From: Chitinophaga silvisoli
GTDB lineage: Bacteria; Bacteroidota; Bacteroidia; Chitinophagales; Chitinophagaceae
Length of the DNA: 64,000 bases
Assembly (NCBI RefSeq): GCF_003412465.1
Contig: NZ_QTJV01000002.1
Coordinates: forward strand, 868,001 to 932,000
Direction: 5' to 3'
The notes beneath the pieces were generated by a model. It made no database searches and was not told where the DNA came from. It saw nothing but the letters and a program-made list of their open reading frames with translations. The position numbers and the translations under genes are program-made. Position 1 is the stretch's first letter, and every line of letters begins with the position of its first letter. Below, in pieces: positions 9,327 to 17,823 of this stretch.

Positions 9327-10139
9327 TTAGTAAAAATGGTGTTTGCCCTTCCTGTGCCAGTTTCGTAGCAAGAGGTAGCTGATCAGTACTCCACCGAGGT
9401 GGGCAAAGTGTGCCACATTATCGCCGGGCACGTTCTGGATGCCTACTATCAGTTCGGCCAGGATGAGGAAACCGACGATATATTTGGATTTGATGGGAAT
9501 ATAAATATATACAAAGCTGTTCGGGAAGAGGTATCCGAAGGCGAAGAGCAGGCCGAATATAGCACCGGAAGCGCCCAGGAAAGCCATATCGCGGTTAGCA
9601 ATCTGGAATCCGCGGAGGAACATTTTGGCCACTTCCATTTTGGCCGGGGTATCGGGAAAGCTCAGTTCTTCGTTATAAGCATTGACCAGGTCGTAATGCG
9701 TAGAAATGATCCTGAAGTTATTAAAGCTCGGGTTGGCGAGATAGGTATTGACTTCGCTGGTCAGGCGTACATTTTCGTAGGTAATGACTCCCATGTAGCA
9801 GAGGGCTGCGCCTAATCCACAGATGAGGTAGAAGGCCAGGAAGCGTTTATGCCCCCAGAGGTGTTCGAGTGCGGCACCGAAGATCCACAGGGTGATCATG
9901 TTTAGAACCAGGTGGGAAAACGAAGCATGCATAAAGAGGTGAGTCAGCAGCTGGTGAGGTCTGAACAGTGGCGAGCGCCAGTAATGGAAGGCAAAGAGAT
10001 CCGTCAGCAAATGGTTGTCTGACGGATTCTGAATTTCTCCCATTGTAAACTGTACAAGAAACACCAACCCGTTGATGATCATAAGGATTTTAATCACCAG
10101 AGGCAATATATCAAATCTACGGGGCCTGAACTCACTCAT
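9327..10139 (-). CDS. Rhomboid-family intramembrane serine protease
   Basis: The protein has 270 residues and six predicted membrane helices. Helix 2 carries HASFSHLVLNM (the HxxxxHxxxN motif), helix 4 has the GASGAIFG nucleophile motif, and helix 6 has HFAHLGG with the catalytic His. This is a complete Ser-His dyad, so it should cleave substrates within the membrane. An insertion of about 50 residues between helices 3 and 4 (around YENVRLTSEVNTYLANPS) is predicted to be extramembrane. It is followed after 36 bp by the inactive paralogue and lies 24 bp after rlmD on the same strand. Substrates are unknown. Confidence 0.93.
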   Translation of the reverse strand: MSEFRPRRFDILPLVIKILMIINGLVFLVQFTMGEIQNPSDNHLLTDLFAFHYWRSPLFRPHQLLTHLFMHASFSHLVLNMITLWIFGAALEHLWGHKRFLAFYLICGLGAALCYMGVITYENVRLTSEVNTYLANPSFNNFRIISTHYDLVNAYNEELSFPDTPAKMEVAKMFLRGFQIANRDMAFLGASGAIFGLLFAFGYLFPNSFVYIYIPIKSKYIVGFLILAELIVGIQNVPGDNVAHFAHLGGVLISYLLLRNWHRKGKHHFY

Positions 10140-10163
10140 TATGATTTCCGGTTCTGATTATTA

Positions 10164-11570
10164 CTAATACCTTTTTTCCAGCAATACCACGTTCTCAATA
10201 TGATGTGTGTGAGGGAACATATCTACCGGCTGGATTTTTTTCACAGCATACAGCTGATCCAGCAGTGCCAGGTCTCTGGCCTGGGTAGCAGGGTTACAGC
10301 TTACATATACGATACGGGGGGCTGCGATTTCGAGTAGTTTGTTCACCAGTTTTTCGTGCATACCGGCCCTGGGAGGGTCGGTGATGATTACATCTGGTTG
10401 CCCATGTTGTGCAAAAAATGCATCGTTGCAAATGTCTACTACATCGCCAGCGAAGAATTGAGCATTTTTTACGCCATTGCGGGCTGCATTCTCTTTCGCA
10501 TCATCTATCGCCTCCTTAATCAGTTCGATACCTACTACTTTTCCTGCCTGTCGGGATACAAAGATGCCGATACTGCCTGTTCCACAATATAGGTCATAAA
10601 CAATTTCTGTTCCTGTTAATCCTGCAAACTCTCTTGTTACCTGGTAGAGGGCTTCTCCCTGGTAAGTATTGGTCTGGAAAAATGATTTAGGGCCGATTTT
10701 GAAAGTAAAGTCTTCCAGTTTTTCTTCAGCATATCCTTTACCAAAATACACTTTAGGCTCCAGGTCGAAGATGCTGTCGTTCAACTTGGGGTTGATGGTG
10801 TAGAGTAATGTGGTAATACCGGGTACGGTAGCCAGCAGGTGGTCGAGCAGGGCTTCGCGGTCTTTTTTGTTTTCGTGTTGGATCACGAGGTTGACCATGA
10901 CTTCGCCGGTGGTGAGGATGCGTACCACGAGGTTACGCAGCCAGCCTACCTGGGCGCGGATATCGTAGAAGGAAAGGTTGTGTTCGAGTGCATAAGCCCT
11001 GACTGTATTGCGGATGGCATTGACAGGTTCTGCCTGCAGGTAGCAGGTGTGGATGTCAAGCACCTTGTCGAAGAGCTTGGGTACGTGGAATCCGAGGGCG
11101 TTCTGCCTGGGGATGGTACCGTCTTCGGCAATAGCTTCAGAAGGCATCCAGGCTTTGTTGCTGAATGTGAATTCCAGTTTGTTGCGGTAGTGTGTAATGT
11201 GTTTCGAGCCGAGGATGGGCTGCATGTCAGGAAGTTCCAGTTTTCCTATGCGGGTCAGGTTGTCGGTCACCTGCTGTTGCTTGTAGGAGAGCTGTTTGTC
11301 GTAAGGGAGCATTTGCCACTTACAACCGCCACAGGTGCCGAAGTGCTCGCAGAAAGGAGTCACGCGGTCAGCTGCGTAGCTATGAAAGCGAATGGCGCGG
11401 CCTTCGGCCCAGTCTTTCTTACTTTTTCCCAGGCGTACGTCTACTACGTCGCCGGGTACTACGCCACCTTCAATGAAGATCACTTTGCCGTCTATGCGGG
11501 CCAGTGCTTTCCCCTCAGCGGCATAAGCGCTCACGGGAACTTTTTCCAGAATTACGTTTTTTTTCCTCAC
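10164..11570 (-). CDS. rlmD: 23S rRNA (uracil-C5)-methyltransferase, RlmD/RumA type
   Basis: The 468-residue enzyme uses S-adenosylmethionine to methylate C5 of a uracil in 23S rRNA (U1939 in E. coli). An N-terminal TRAM domain covers about the first 60 residues. The iron-sulfur cysteines are in CEHFGTCGGCKW plus a later CYLQ cysteine. The SAM-binding region is YDLYCGTGSIGIF, followed by DPPRAGMHEKLV and the catalytic Cys in YVSCNPATQARDL. The start codon is GTG at 11568-11570, only five nucleotides after a perfect -7 box, so the mRNA may be leaderless. Whether the target is U1939 or another uracil (RlmCD) is not decided by sequence alone. Confidence 0.94.
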   Translation of the reverse strand: MRKKNVILEKVPVSAYAAEGKALARIDGKVIFIEGGVVPGDVVDVRLGKSKKDWAEGRAIRFHSYAADRVTPFCEHFGTCGGCKWQMLPYDKQLSYKQQQVTDNLTRIGKLELPDMQPILGSKHITHYRNKLEFTFSNKAWMPSEAIAEDGTIPRQNALGFHVPKLFDKVLDIHTCYLQAEPVNAIRNTVRAYALEHNLSFYDIRAQVGWLRNLVVRILTTGEVMVNLVIQHENKKDREALLDHLLATVPGITTLLYTINPKLNDSIFDLEPKVYFGKGYAEEKLEDFTFKIGPKSFFQTNTYQGEALYQVTREFAGLTGTEIVYDLYCGTGSIGIFVSRQAGKVVGIELIKEAIDDAKENAARNGVKNAQFFAGDVVDICNDAFFAQHGQPDVIITDPPRAGMHEKLVNKLLEIAAPRIVYVSCNPATQARDLALLDQLYAVKKIQPVDMFPHTHHIENVVLLEKRY

Positions 11571-11575
11571 GGGTG

Positions 11576-11583
11576 CAAAGGTA
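11576..11583 (-). promoter_or_regulatory. -7 box directly before rlmD start
   Basis: TACCTTTG on the minus strand matches TAnnTTTG exactly and is separated from the GTG start by just CACCC. If used, transcription would begin at or within a few bases of the start codon. Confidence 0.5.
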
Positions 11584-11671
11584 GGATTTTCAAAGAGTAA
11601 TGTGGGAGGGAAGAGGGGTCGTATTTTTCAAATTCCTAATTCTTGGCTACATTTACATCAACCGATGTCCT

Positions 11672-13081
11672 ATGCATAAACTTATGATATTACTGGCGTT
11701 TGTTTTCGCTGCAATGCAGCTACAGGCGCAGAATGGCTACAAGATCACAGTACAGCTGAAACAGTACAAGGGTGGTATGATGTACCTGGCCCAGTATATG
11801 GGCAAAAAGACATATATGGCAGATTCTGCCATGCTGAATGAACAGGGTGTAGCCGTGCTACAGGGAAAGGAGGCCTTACCCGGCGGTATTTACCTGGTCG
11901 TGTTCCCCGGTAAAACACGGTATTTTGAAATGCTGCTGGACAGCAAGCAGGAAAATTTCTCCGTTTCTGCTGATACTTCAGACCTGATCAATAAACTTAT
12001 TTATAAAGGCTCCCCTGAGAATGAGCTTTTCGTGGAGTACAATAAATTCCTGTCAAAAGATGTGGGAGTCCTGAACAAGGAAGCCCAGGCCCTGCTGGCA
12101 AAGCATACTGCCGCGGATACGGCCGGTGCCAGGAAGATCCAGGCAGAATTGGGCAAAAAGTTACAGGCTTACAGGAGTGAGGTAGTGAGCAAGCATCCGG
12201 AAAGTCTGCTTGCCGGCATCTTCAAAATGATGAAAGATCCGGAAGTGCCCCCAAGGCCTGCAGGTGCGGATTCTACCTTTGAATACCGTTATTTTAGAAC
12301 CCACTACTGGGATAATACGAACCTCAGTGACGGACGACTGGCCCGTACGCCGGTGCTGGAAGATAAGCTGAACAGGTATTTCACTCAGCTGGTACCACTG
12401 GATCCTGATTCCATCAATGTCGCGGCAGACGAACTGATTGAAAAAACACGCAAGGACAAAGAGAACTTTAAGTTCGTGGTATGGTGGCTGACTTCTACCT
12501 ACGAGACCTCTCCTTATATGGGTATGGATGCGGTGTTCGTACACCTCGTTGAGAAGTATTATGTAGCAGGTGATGCTTACTGGCTGAATGATGAACAACT
12601 GAATAAAGTGATTTCACGTGCTTACGCAATAGCACCCAACCTGATTGGTCAGCAGGCACCTCCGCTGGAAGTAAAAGACAGTGGCATGAAACCACTTTCA
12701 TTGTATACCACCAAAGGGAAGTATACCGTGCTTGTATTCTGGGATCCAACCTGCGGACACTGTAAGATAGAAGTTCCCAAGCTGGATTCAGCCTACAATG
12801 CCAGCTGGAAAAGCAAGGGTGTAACGATGATTGGATTTAAGACAGAAGGTACAAAAGAGCAGTGGGAACAATTCATTCATGACAACCACCTGAATGGATG
12901 GATCCATGCATGGGATCCTGATGCCCAATCTAACTACAGGCGGCTATACGACGTATATAGTACACCGGTAGTTTACCTGCTGGATGAGAAGAAGAAAATT
13001 ATAGCAAAGAGATTGGGTGTGGAGCAACTGAGTGATGTGATTGAACGGATTGACAGCAAGGGAAAGACAGCAAAACAATAA
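11672..13081 (+). CDS. TlpA-like thioredoxin-domain protein with DUF4369/DUF5106 N-terminus
   Basis: The start is placed at 11672 (MHKLMILLAF), which gives a clean signal peptide ending in LQAQ; the frame is open back to 11600 but without signal character. The mature protein has a DUF4369-like beta domain, a DUF5106-like helical middle (VVWWLTSTYETSPYMGMD region) and a C-terminal thioredoxin fold with active site FWDPTCGHCKIEVPK (CGHC). A cis-Pro context is seen in VYSTPVVYLLDE. Such Bacteroidota proteins are periplasmic disulfide oxidoreductases; the partner is unknown. It is monocistronic, divergent from rlmD, and followed by a terminator at 13171. Confidence 0.92.
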   Translation: MHKLMILLAFVFAAMQLQAQNGYKITVQLKQYKGGMMYLAQYMGKKTYMADSAMLNEQGVAVLQGKEALPGGIYLVVFPGKTRYFEMLLDSKQENFSVSADTSDLINKLIYKGSPENELFVEYNKFLSKDVGVLNKEAQALLAKHTAADTAGARKIQAELGKKLQAYRSEVVSKHPESLLAGIFKMMKDPEVPPRPAGADSTFEYRYFRTHYWDNTNLSDGRLARTPVLEDKLNRYFTQLVPLDPDSINVAADELIEKTRKDKENFKFVVWWLTSTYETSPYMGMDAVFVHLVEKYYVAGDAYWLNDEQLNKVISRAYAIAPNLIGQQAPPLEVKDSGMKPLSLYTTKGKYTVLVFWDPTCGHCKIEVPKLDSAYNASWKSKGVTMIGFKTEGTKEQWEQFIHDNHLNGWIHAWDPDAQSNYRRLYDVYSTPVVYLLDEKKKIIAKRLGVEQLSDVIERIDSKGKTAKQ

Positions 13082-13170
13082 GCTTTCCACGATTGTGTAA
13101 CAGATCGTACAGGTTGTACGCGCAAAGAAAAAATTGAGTAATTTTTAATCTCCCTCACTAAAAAATATTA

Positions 13171-13224
13171 TCCCGTGTATCGTTTGCAGGCATATGCAGC
13201 AAGTGATACACGGGATTTCTTTTT
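13171..13224 (+). terminator. Terminator after the TlpA-like gene
   Basis: An 11-bp perfect stem (13171-13181 with 13205-13215) has a 23-nt loop that can pair further, and is followed by TTTCTTTTT. Confidence 0.8.
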
Positions 13225-13333
13225 AAAAGAACAGGATGATATCGATTGAAAAAATGAGTACACAATAATTGTGAGTAAATATTAAATGACTATATAATTA
13301 ATGTTATAAATACCTTATTATCAGATGCATGCG

Positions 13334-13364
13334 TTTGCTGTTTTCTGCTTTGGCATAGTCTTTG
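13334..13364 (+). promoter_or_regulatory. Candidate promoter of the first beta-barrel gene
   Basis: TTTG (13334-13337), 18 bp, then TAGTCTTTG (13356-13364), which is the -7 consensus with one extra base. It lies 33 bp before the ATG at 13398. The rest of the gene-free interval 13082-13397 holds the terminator at 13171 and AT-rich DNA with nothing else evident. Confidence 0.35.
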
Positions 13365-13397
13365 GCAATGTCTAGTCGTAATCAAACATTCTAGGTT

Positions 13398-14090
13398 ATG
13401 ACAAAGAAGATGATCCTTTCGTTTGCAACCCTTGCAATTTTTTCAGCAAGCGCTATGGCGCAGGTACGTGTAGGTGTAAAAGGTGGCTGGAACCTTTCAT
13501 CCATTACAGTTAACAACAGCGGTGATGTAGATAACGACAAATCACTGTCTGGTTTTAATATTGGTGTTATCGCAGATATGCCATTAGTACCAAGAGTTTT
13601 ATCCTTCCAGCCGGGTGTGTTTTACACGACCAAAGGTGCAAAGCTGAAATCAGGCAGTGGCGACGATGCCGTGCAGTACAAGTTTACTACCCGTCCATCT
13701 TACATTGAAGTACCCCTGAACTTCATTGGTAAAGTACCGGTAGGTCCCAGTGCAAGTCTCTTTGCTGGTGTAGGTCCATACTTTGCATTTGGTGTGGCTG
13801 GTAAGAACAAATCTTATTCAACTGTGGGTGGTGTAACTACAACCACAGAATCCAACATTAAATGGGATGATGATACCCCGTTCAATGATGGCGATCCTAA
13901 CCAGGGTTATGACAAGTATAAACGTTTTGACTGGGGAGGTAACGTACAGATTGGTGCAGAGATCAGCAATTTCCTTATTTCTGCGCAGTACGGACTTGGT
14001 TTTAACAAGATCAATTCCGGTGGAAACGATGGTAACAATGACAAGAACAAAAACCGTGTGTTTAGTGTAAATGTCGGTTACCTGTTTTAA
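13398..14090 (+). CDS. Outer-membrane beta-barrel protein (PF13568-like), tandem copy 1
   Basis: The protein has 230 residues and a signal peptide ending at SAMAQ. The mature part alternates hydrophobic and polar residues in short beta strands, with the VGVKGGWNLSS opening, a central RPSYIEVPLNFIGKVPVGP block and a C-terminal VFSVNVGYLF ending in Phe, as expected for assembly by the Bam machinery. This places it in the outer-membrane beta-barrel/porin-like family. An Asp/Asn-rich loop (DDDTPFNDGDPNQG) and a second one (GGNDGNNDKNKNR) probably face outside and may bind ions, which is a guess. It is the first of three tandem paralogues. Confidence 0.88.
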   Translation: MTKKMILSFATLAIFSASAMAQVRVGVKGGWNLSSITVNNSGDVDNDKSLSGFNIGVIADMPLVPRVLSFQPGVFYTTKGAKLKSGSGDDAVQYKFTTRPSYIEVPLNFIGKVPVGPSASLFAGVGPYFAFGVAGKNKSYSTVGGVTTTTESNIKWDDDTPFNDGDPNQGYDKYKRFDWGGNVQIGAEISNFLISAQYGLGFNKINSGGNDGNNDKNKNRVFSVNVGYLF

Positions 14091-14154
14091 AAGCAAGTAA
14101 ACAACCGGGCGTAGACAGGCAACGTCTGTAATTAAAACAACAGCTATGAACATG

Positions 14155-14187
14155 TATAGCATCCAACAACGCCTGTAGGATGCTATA
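14155..14187 (+). other. Intercistronic hairpin between beta-barrel genes 1 and 2
   Basis: Perfect 10-bp arms (14155-14164 and 14178-14187) flank a 13-nt loop, ending 17 nt before the next ATG. No T-run follows. It could stabilise the 3' end of the upstream message or mask the start of the second gene. Confidence 0.6.
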
Positions 14188-14204
14188 CTGATAAAATTTC
14201 CTAT

Positions 14205-14813
14205 ATGAAAAAAGTACTCTTAGCAGTAGCCGGTCTTCTGATTGCCGGTGTATCTTTTGGACAGACAAAATGGGGTATTATTGCAGGACCTCAGTTTTCA
14301 AGTTTCACGACGAAAGCTGATAATGTAAGCAAAGAAACAAGTGATCTGACTACGAACCTCAGGGCTGGTATCACAGTAGATATTCCCCTGGCAGAAGAGT
14401 TTTACATCGGAACCGGTTTGCTGTACTCTGGCAGAGGTGGTAAGGAATCTCCTGTTAAGGTAAACTTATCTTATTTGCAGGTGCCGGTAAATTTCCTGTT
14501 TAAACCTGAAGTAGGTACCGGAAAGCTGAACCTGGGTGTAGGTCCATATTTTGCTTACGGTGTAGGTGGTAAGTACAAAGCTACCATCAACAATGTGGAG
14601 GTGACGACCAAGGCATTTGATGATGAAGCAGGTACCGGCAAGCTGAAAAAGTTTGATGCTGGTCTGGGTATAGTAGCTGGCTACGAACTGCCTGTAGGCT
14701 TATACCTGGGTCTGAATGCAGACTTAGGACTGGTAAATGCATATGACAATACCGACAATGGTAGAAGCTGGAAGAATACTTCCTTCGGTGTTTCAGTAGG
14801 ATATAAATTTTGA
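14205..14813 (+). CDS. Outer-membrane beta-barrel protein, tandem copy 2
   Basis: The protein has 202 residues with a signal peptide ending near VSFGQ. It shares the family pattern with its neighbours: GIIAGPQFSSF at the start, the NLSYLQVPVNFLFKPEVG block, GVGPYFAYGVGGKYK, and a C-terminal FGVSVGYKF ending in Phe. It is about 30 residues shorter than copy 1, with shorter loops. The function is unknown; proteins of this family are small barrels in the outer membrane of Bacteroidota. It may be co-transcribed with copy 1, since only a hairpin lacking a T-run separates them. Confidence 0.87.
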   Translation: MKKVLLAVAGLLIAGVSFGQTKWGIIAGPQFSSFTTKADNVSKETSDLTTNLRAGITVDIPLAEEFYIGTGLLYSGRGGKESPVKVNLSYLQVPVNFLFKPEVGTGKLNLGVGPYFAYGVGGKYKATINNVEVTTKAFDDEAGTGKLKKFDAGLGIVAGYELPVGLYLGLNADLGLVNAYDNTDNGRSWKNTSFGVSVGYKF

Positions 14814-14833
14814 TGGCAAGCAATATTTAATGA

Positions 14834-14867
14834 CAGGGCTGATCTCCGGGGAAGGAGATCAGCCCTG
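14834..14867 (+). terminator. Hairpin/terminator after beta-barrel gene 2
   Basis: A perfect 14-bp stem (14834-14847 with 14854-14867) encloses a 6-nt loop. The following TTGCTATATT is only weakly T-rich. Confidence 0.6.
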
Positions 14868-14938
14868 TTGCTATATTAACGATGGATTAATACCACAATT
14901 CCCACATATTCGTTACCTTAGTCCCCACAAACCCCTAT

Positions 14939-15634
14939 ATGTCAGAGCATTCATTTATTCGTGTTCGTATTTTATCCCTGCTGAGCATTTTTTTTATACC
15001 AGGCCAATTGAAGGGACAAGTTAGTTTTGGTCTGAATGTGGGTGTCAACCAATCCTGGATGCAGTTCCGGGATCCTGCCGGCCATTCCGCCGAGAGCAGT
15101 AAACCGCTCACAAGATTTAATGCCGATTTCCTGATGCACGTACCACTGGTTGAAGGTCTTTACCTGGTACCTGGTGTAAGGTATATTACCAAGGGAACAA
15201 ACCTGACTACAGGTGGAGACGGGGAGTATACCCGCCGGCTGGAAGTCCGTTACCTGGAAATACCGGTCAATCTCACCTATAAAGTACCTGTATCCTTTGG
15301 CCGGCTTACGATTGGAGCGGGTCCATATACAGCTTATGGACTGAATGGCAATAACCGTATGCAGGTGTATAACGCAGGAAATATAGTGAGTACTACTGAT
15401 TACAGCGTGGGATTCAGTAGCAATGTAAATAAGGGTATTTATCCCGGTACAAGGCTGAATCGCTGGGATGTGGGGGCACAGGTAGCGGCCGGAATTGAAT
15501 TTACCAACCTGCTCACGCTGGGTGTGCAGTATAGCAGGGGGATCCGGAACCTGGACCTGTCGGGCAACAGCACGATCCGGAACAATAGTGTGGGTATTAC
15601 CCTGGGCATAATGCTTAGCAGGGAGGATTATTAG
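14939..15634 (+). CDS. Outer-membrane beta-barrel protein, tandem copy 3
   Basis: The protein has 231 residues. A hydrophobic N-terminal signal (RILSLLSIFFIPGQLKGQ) precedes a barrel sequence like the two upstream: FGLNVGVNQSW, RYLEIPVNLTYKVPVSFG, IGAGPYTAYGLNGN and AAGIEFTNLLTLGVQYSRG. Unlike the other two it does not end in an aromatic residue but in MLSREDY, with the likely last strand NNSVGITLGIML. The ATG at 14939 is used because it begins the signal peptide. It is probably an independent unit, with hairpins on both sides. Confidence 0.83.
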   Translation: MSEHSFIRVRILSLLSIFFIPGQLKGQVSFGLNVGVNQSWMQFRDPAGHSAESSKPLTRFNADFLMHVPLVEGLYLVPGVRYITKGTNLTTGGDGEYTRRLEVRYLEIPVNLTYKVPVSFGRLTIGAGPYTAYGLNGNNRMQVYNAGNIVSTTDYSVGFSSNVNKGIYPGTRLNRWDVGAQVAAGIEFTNLLTLGVQYSRGIRNLDLSGNSTIRNNSVGITLGIMLSREDY

Positions 15635-15666
15635 CGGCCATAATTTATATGTACAAATATAACAGA

Positions 15667-15699
15667 AGGTGTATCCGGAGACGGGTGCACCTTTTTTTT
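15667..15699 (+). terminator. Terminator after beta-barrel gene 3
   Basis: An 11-bp stem (15667-15677 with 15682-15692, two G-U pairs) is followed by a run of T residues. A second imperfect hairpin lies at 15789-15816. Confidence 0.8.
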
Positions 15700-15834
15700 G
15701 TTTGGAGTAGGGGTATGTCCAGGGACCCGCGTCTTACTTGTAAACTATTTTAAAATTTGATAAAACAAAAGTGTGACAGTTATTCGGACATGCCACTACG
15801 TTTCCACGTAATGGCATTTTTATTTTAAAGCAAA

Positions 15835-15865
15835 AACCCGCTTTTACCTGGGGCAAAAGCGGGTT
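15835..15865 (-). terminator. Terminator of metF
   Basis: A perfect 11-bp stem (15835-15845 with 15855-15865) has a 9-nt loop. On the minus strand a TTTTTG run follows, 22 bp past the metF stop. Confidence 0.85.
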
Positions 15866-15886
15866 GGTATGTGAGGTGAAGTGTGG

Positions 15887-16840
15887 TTAAACCACAGCTT
15901 CTACTACTTTTCTGATCACTTCCGGTTTCCCCAGGGTGTAATAGTGCAGTACAGGTACTCCAAATTCCTTCAGTTCTTTTGACTGCTGAATCAGCCATTC
16001 GGTACCTACCAGTTCCACATCTTTATCTGTTTTACACTTCAGGATTTCGGTGGCCAGGTCGTTTGGAATATCTACATGGAAGGCCCTTGGCAGTACGGTC
16101 AGCTGCTTGCGGGTGGTCATTGGCTTAAGGCCCGGAATGATGGGCACTGTAATTCCCATTTCACGACATTTTTTGACAAAGTCAAAGAACTTCTGGTTGT
16201 CAAAGAACATCTGGGTAATGATATAATCCGCCCCGTTCTCTACTTTCCGCTTCAGGTAACTCATATCTGTAGCGAGATTAGGGGCTTCGAAGTGTTTTTC
16301 GGGATAACCGGCAACGCCAATGCAAAATTTGGTTTTTACGCCGCCCTGCAGGTCTTCTTCCAGGTACATACCATTGTTCATGTTCACTACCTGGTGCAGC
16401 AATTCTTCTGCATAGCGGTGGCCATGAGGTTCCGGCTCGAAGGAGGGTTCATTCTTAGGAGCGTCCCCACGCAGTACCAGTACATTGTCCACACCCAGGA
16501 AGTTGAGGTCAATGAGGGCGTTCTCCGTTTCTTCGCGGCTAAAGCCTCCACAGATGAGGTGAGGAACGGCATCCACATTATAGTGGTTCATGACGGCAGC
16601 ACAAATGGCTACCGTACCGGGTCTTTTACGGATTTCCACCTTTTCGAAGGTGCCGTCAGACCGTTTTTTGAACATGTGCTCACTTCTGTGATAGGTAACA
16701 TTGATAAATGCAGGTTTGAATGCCATCAGGGGGTCCAGATGATCATATATGGACTCAATGCTCTTTCCTTTCAGTGGGGGCAGAATTTCGAAAGAGATCA
16801 ACGTATCCTTTGCCTGTGCGATATGTTCTGTTACTTTCAT
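15887..16840 (-). CDS. metF: 5,10-methylenetetrahydrofolate reductase
   Basis: This flavoenzyme reduces methylene-THF to methyl-THF, the methyl donor used by MetH. The start is set at 16840 (MKVTEHIAQA), giving 317 residues, close to the family length. The frame is open back to 16972, but that extension has no family similarity and covers the promoter region. The FAD-barrel signature is seen in ISFEILPP, FINVTYHRSE, HLICGGFSREE, VLVLRGDAP and FCIGVAGYPEKH. The split metH (37542-41344) supplies the next step. The gene is monocistronic, divergent from lptB. No riboswitch-like structure was recognised in the leader. Confidence 0.96.
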   Translation of the reverse strand: MKVTEHIAQAKDTLISFEILPPLKGKSIESIYDHLDPLMAFKPAFINVTYHRSEHMFKKRSDGTFEKVEIRKRPGTVAICAAVMNHYNVDAVPHLICGGFSREETENALIDLNFLGVDNVLVLRGDAPKNEPSFEPEPHGHRYAEELLHQVVNMNNGMYLEEDLQGGVKTKFCIGVAGYPEKHFEAPNLATDMSYLKRKVENGADYIITQMFFDNQKFFDFVKKCREMGITVPIIPGLKPMTTRKQLTVLPRAFHVDIPNDLATEILKCKTDKDVELVGTEWLIQQSKELKEFGVPVLHYYTLGKPEVIRKVVEAVV

Positions 16841-16872
16841 AGCAAGTGGGCTTATTAATATATGTAGCCGGA

Positions 16873-16880
16873 CAAAAATA
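16873..16880 (-). promoter_or_regulatory. -7 box of metF promoter
   Basis: TATTTTTG on the minus strand is a perfect TAnnTTTG match, 32 nt before the metF ATG. It supports the shorter start. No TTG is seen at the expected -33 position. Confidence 0.45.
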
Positions 16881-16985
16881 ATGCATCTCTTAGAATTATC
16901 ATCTAATAATTCTCGAATAGTCCGAATATTTACAAACCTTTGTGCGAGATTCGTAGATAAAAGCACAGGCAAGAATTACCCGGCA

Positions 16986-17014
16986 TTGAAAGCTGAAGTA
17001 AATGCTTATTTTTG
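16986..17014 (+). promoter_or_regulatory. Promoter of the lptB operon
   Basis: TTG (16986-16988), an 18-bp spacer and TATTTTTG (17007-17014) match the Bacteroidota consensus. It lies 14 bp before the ATG at 17029 and overlaps an earlier in-frame ATG at 17002, arguing against that start. Confidence 0.65.
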
Positions 17015-17028
17015 CTAAGTTTCAACAT

Positions 17029-17793
17029 ATGGCATTAAAAATACATACAGATCAGCTGGTAAAGCGCTACGGTCAGAGAACGGTAGCCAATCAAGTTTCT
17101 GTAGAGGTAACTCAGGGAGAGATCGTTGGATTGCTGGGCCCGAATGGTGCCGGTAAGACAACTACGTTTTATATGGTGGTGGGCCTGATCAAGCCGGACG
17201 AAGGACAGGTATTTCTGGACGAAGTAAACATCACCAAGCTACCTATGTACAAACGGGCCAAGATGGGGATAGGATATCTTCCCCAGGAGGCATCCGTATT
17301 CCGTAAGTTGAGTGTGGAGGACAATATTGCCGCGGTATTAGAGATGACTAACCTGAAGAAGGCAGAACAGAAGGAAAAGCTGGAAAGTCTGCTGGAAGAG
17401 TTTCGTCTTACCCATGTGCGTAAGAGTCCCGGCGATGTATTGAGTGGTGGTGAGCGCAGACGTACAGAAATTGCCCGGGCACTGGCGGTAGATCCTAAAT
17501 TTATTCTGCTGGATGAGCCATTTGCCGGTATTGACCCTATTGCTGTAGAAGATATCCAATCTATCGTAGCCCGCCTTAAATATAAAAACATTGGAATCCT
17601 GATCACTGACCACAACGTACAGGAGACCTTATCAATTACTGACCGCGCATATCTGCTGTTTGAAGGGAAAATATTGAAAGCCGGAACAGCCGAAGAATTA
17701 GCTGCAGATGAACAGGTTAGGAAAGTGTATCTTGGACAGAATTTTATTTTACGTCGTAAAAATTATCTGGACGAAGCAGCTAAGCAGAAATAA
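17029..17793 (+). CDS. lptB: LPS export ABC transporter ATP-binding protein
   Basis: The protein is 254 residues from the ATG at 17029 ([10 protein letters not shown]). LptB powers extraction of lipopolysaccharide from the inner membrane together with LptF, LptG and LptC. Visible motifs are Walker [10 protein letters not shown], the Q-loop around YLPQEAS, signature [15 protein letters not shown], Walker [13 protein letters not shown] and the switch His in ITDHNVQET. The ERRR signature and the FAGIDP sequence favour LptB over other ABC ATPases. It is first in an operon with the GH3 and fabG genes (gaps of 30 and 28 bp). Confidence 0.95.
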   Translation: MALKIHTDQLVKRYGQRTVANQVSVEVTQGEIVGLLGPNGAGKTTTFYMVVGLIKPDEGQVFLDEVNITKLPMYKRAKMGIGYLPQEASVFRKLSVEDNIAAVLEMTNLKKAEQKEKLESLLEEFRLTHVRKSPGDVLSGGERRRTEIARALAVDPKFILLDEPFAGIDPIAVEDIQSIVARLKYKNIGILITDHNVQETLSITDRAYLLFEGKILKAGTAEELAADEQVRKVYLGQNFILRRKNYLDEAAKQK

Positions 17794-17823
17794 CTACAAC
17801 TACTCCGTTCCTACCATCCTATT

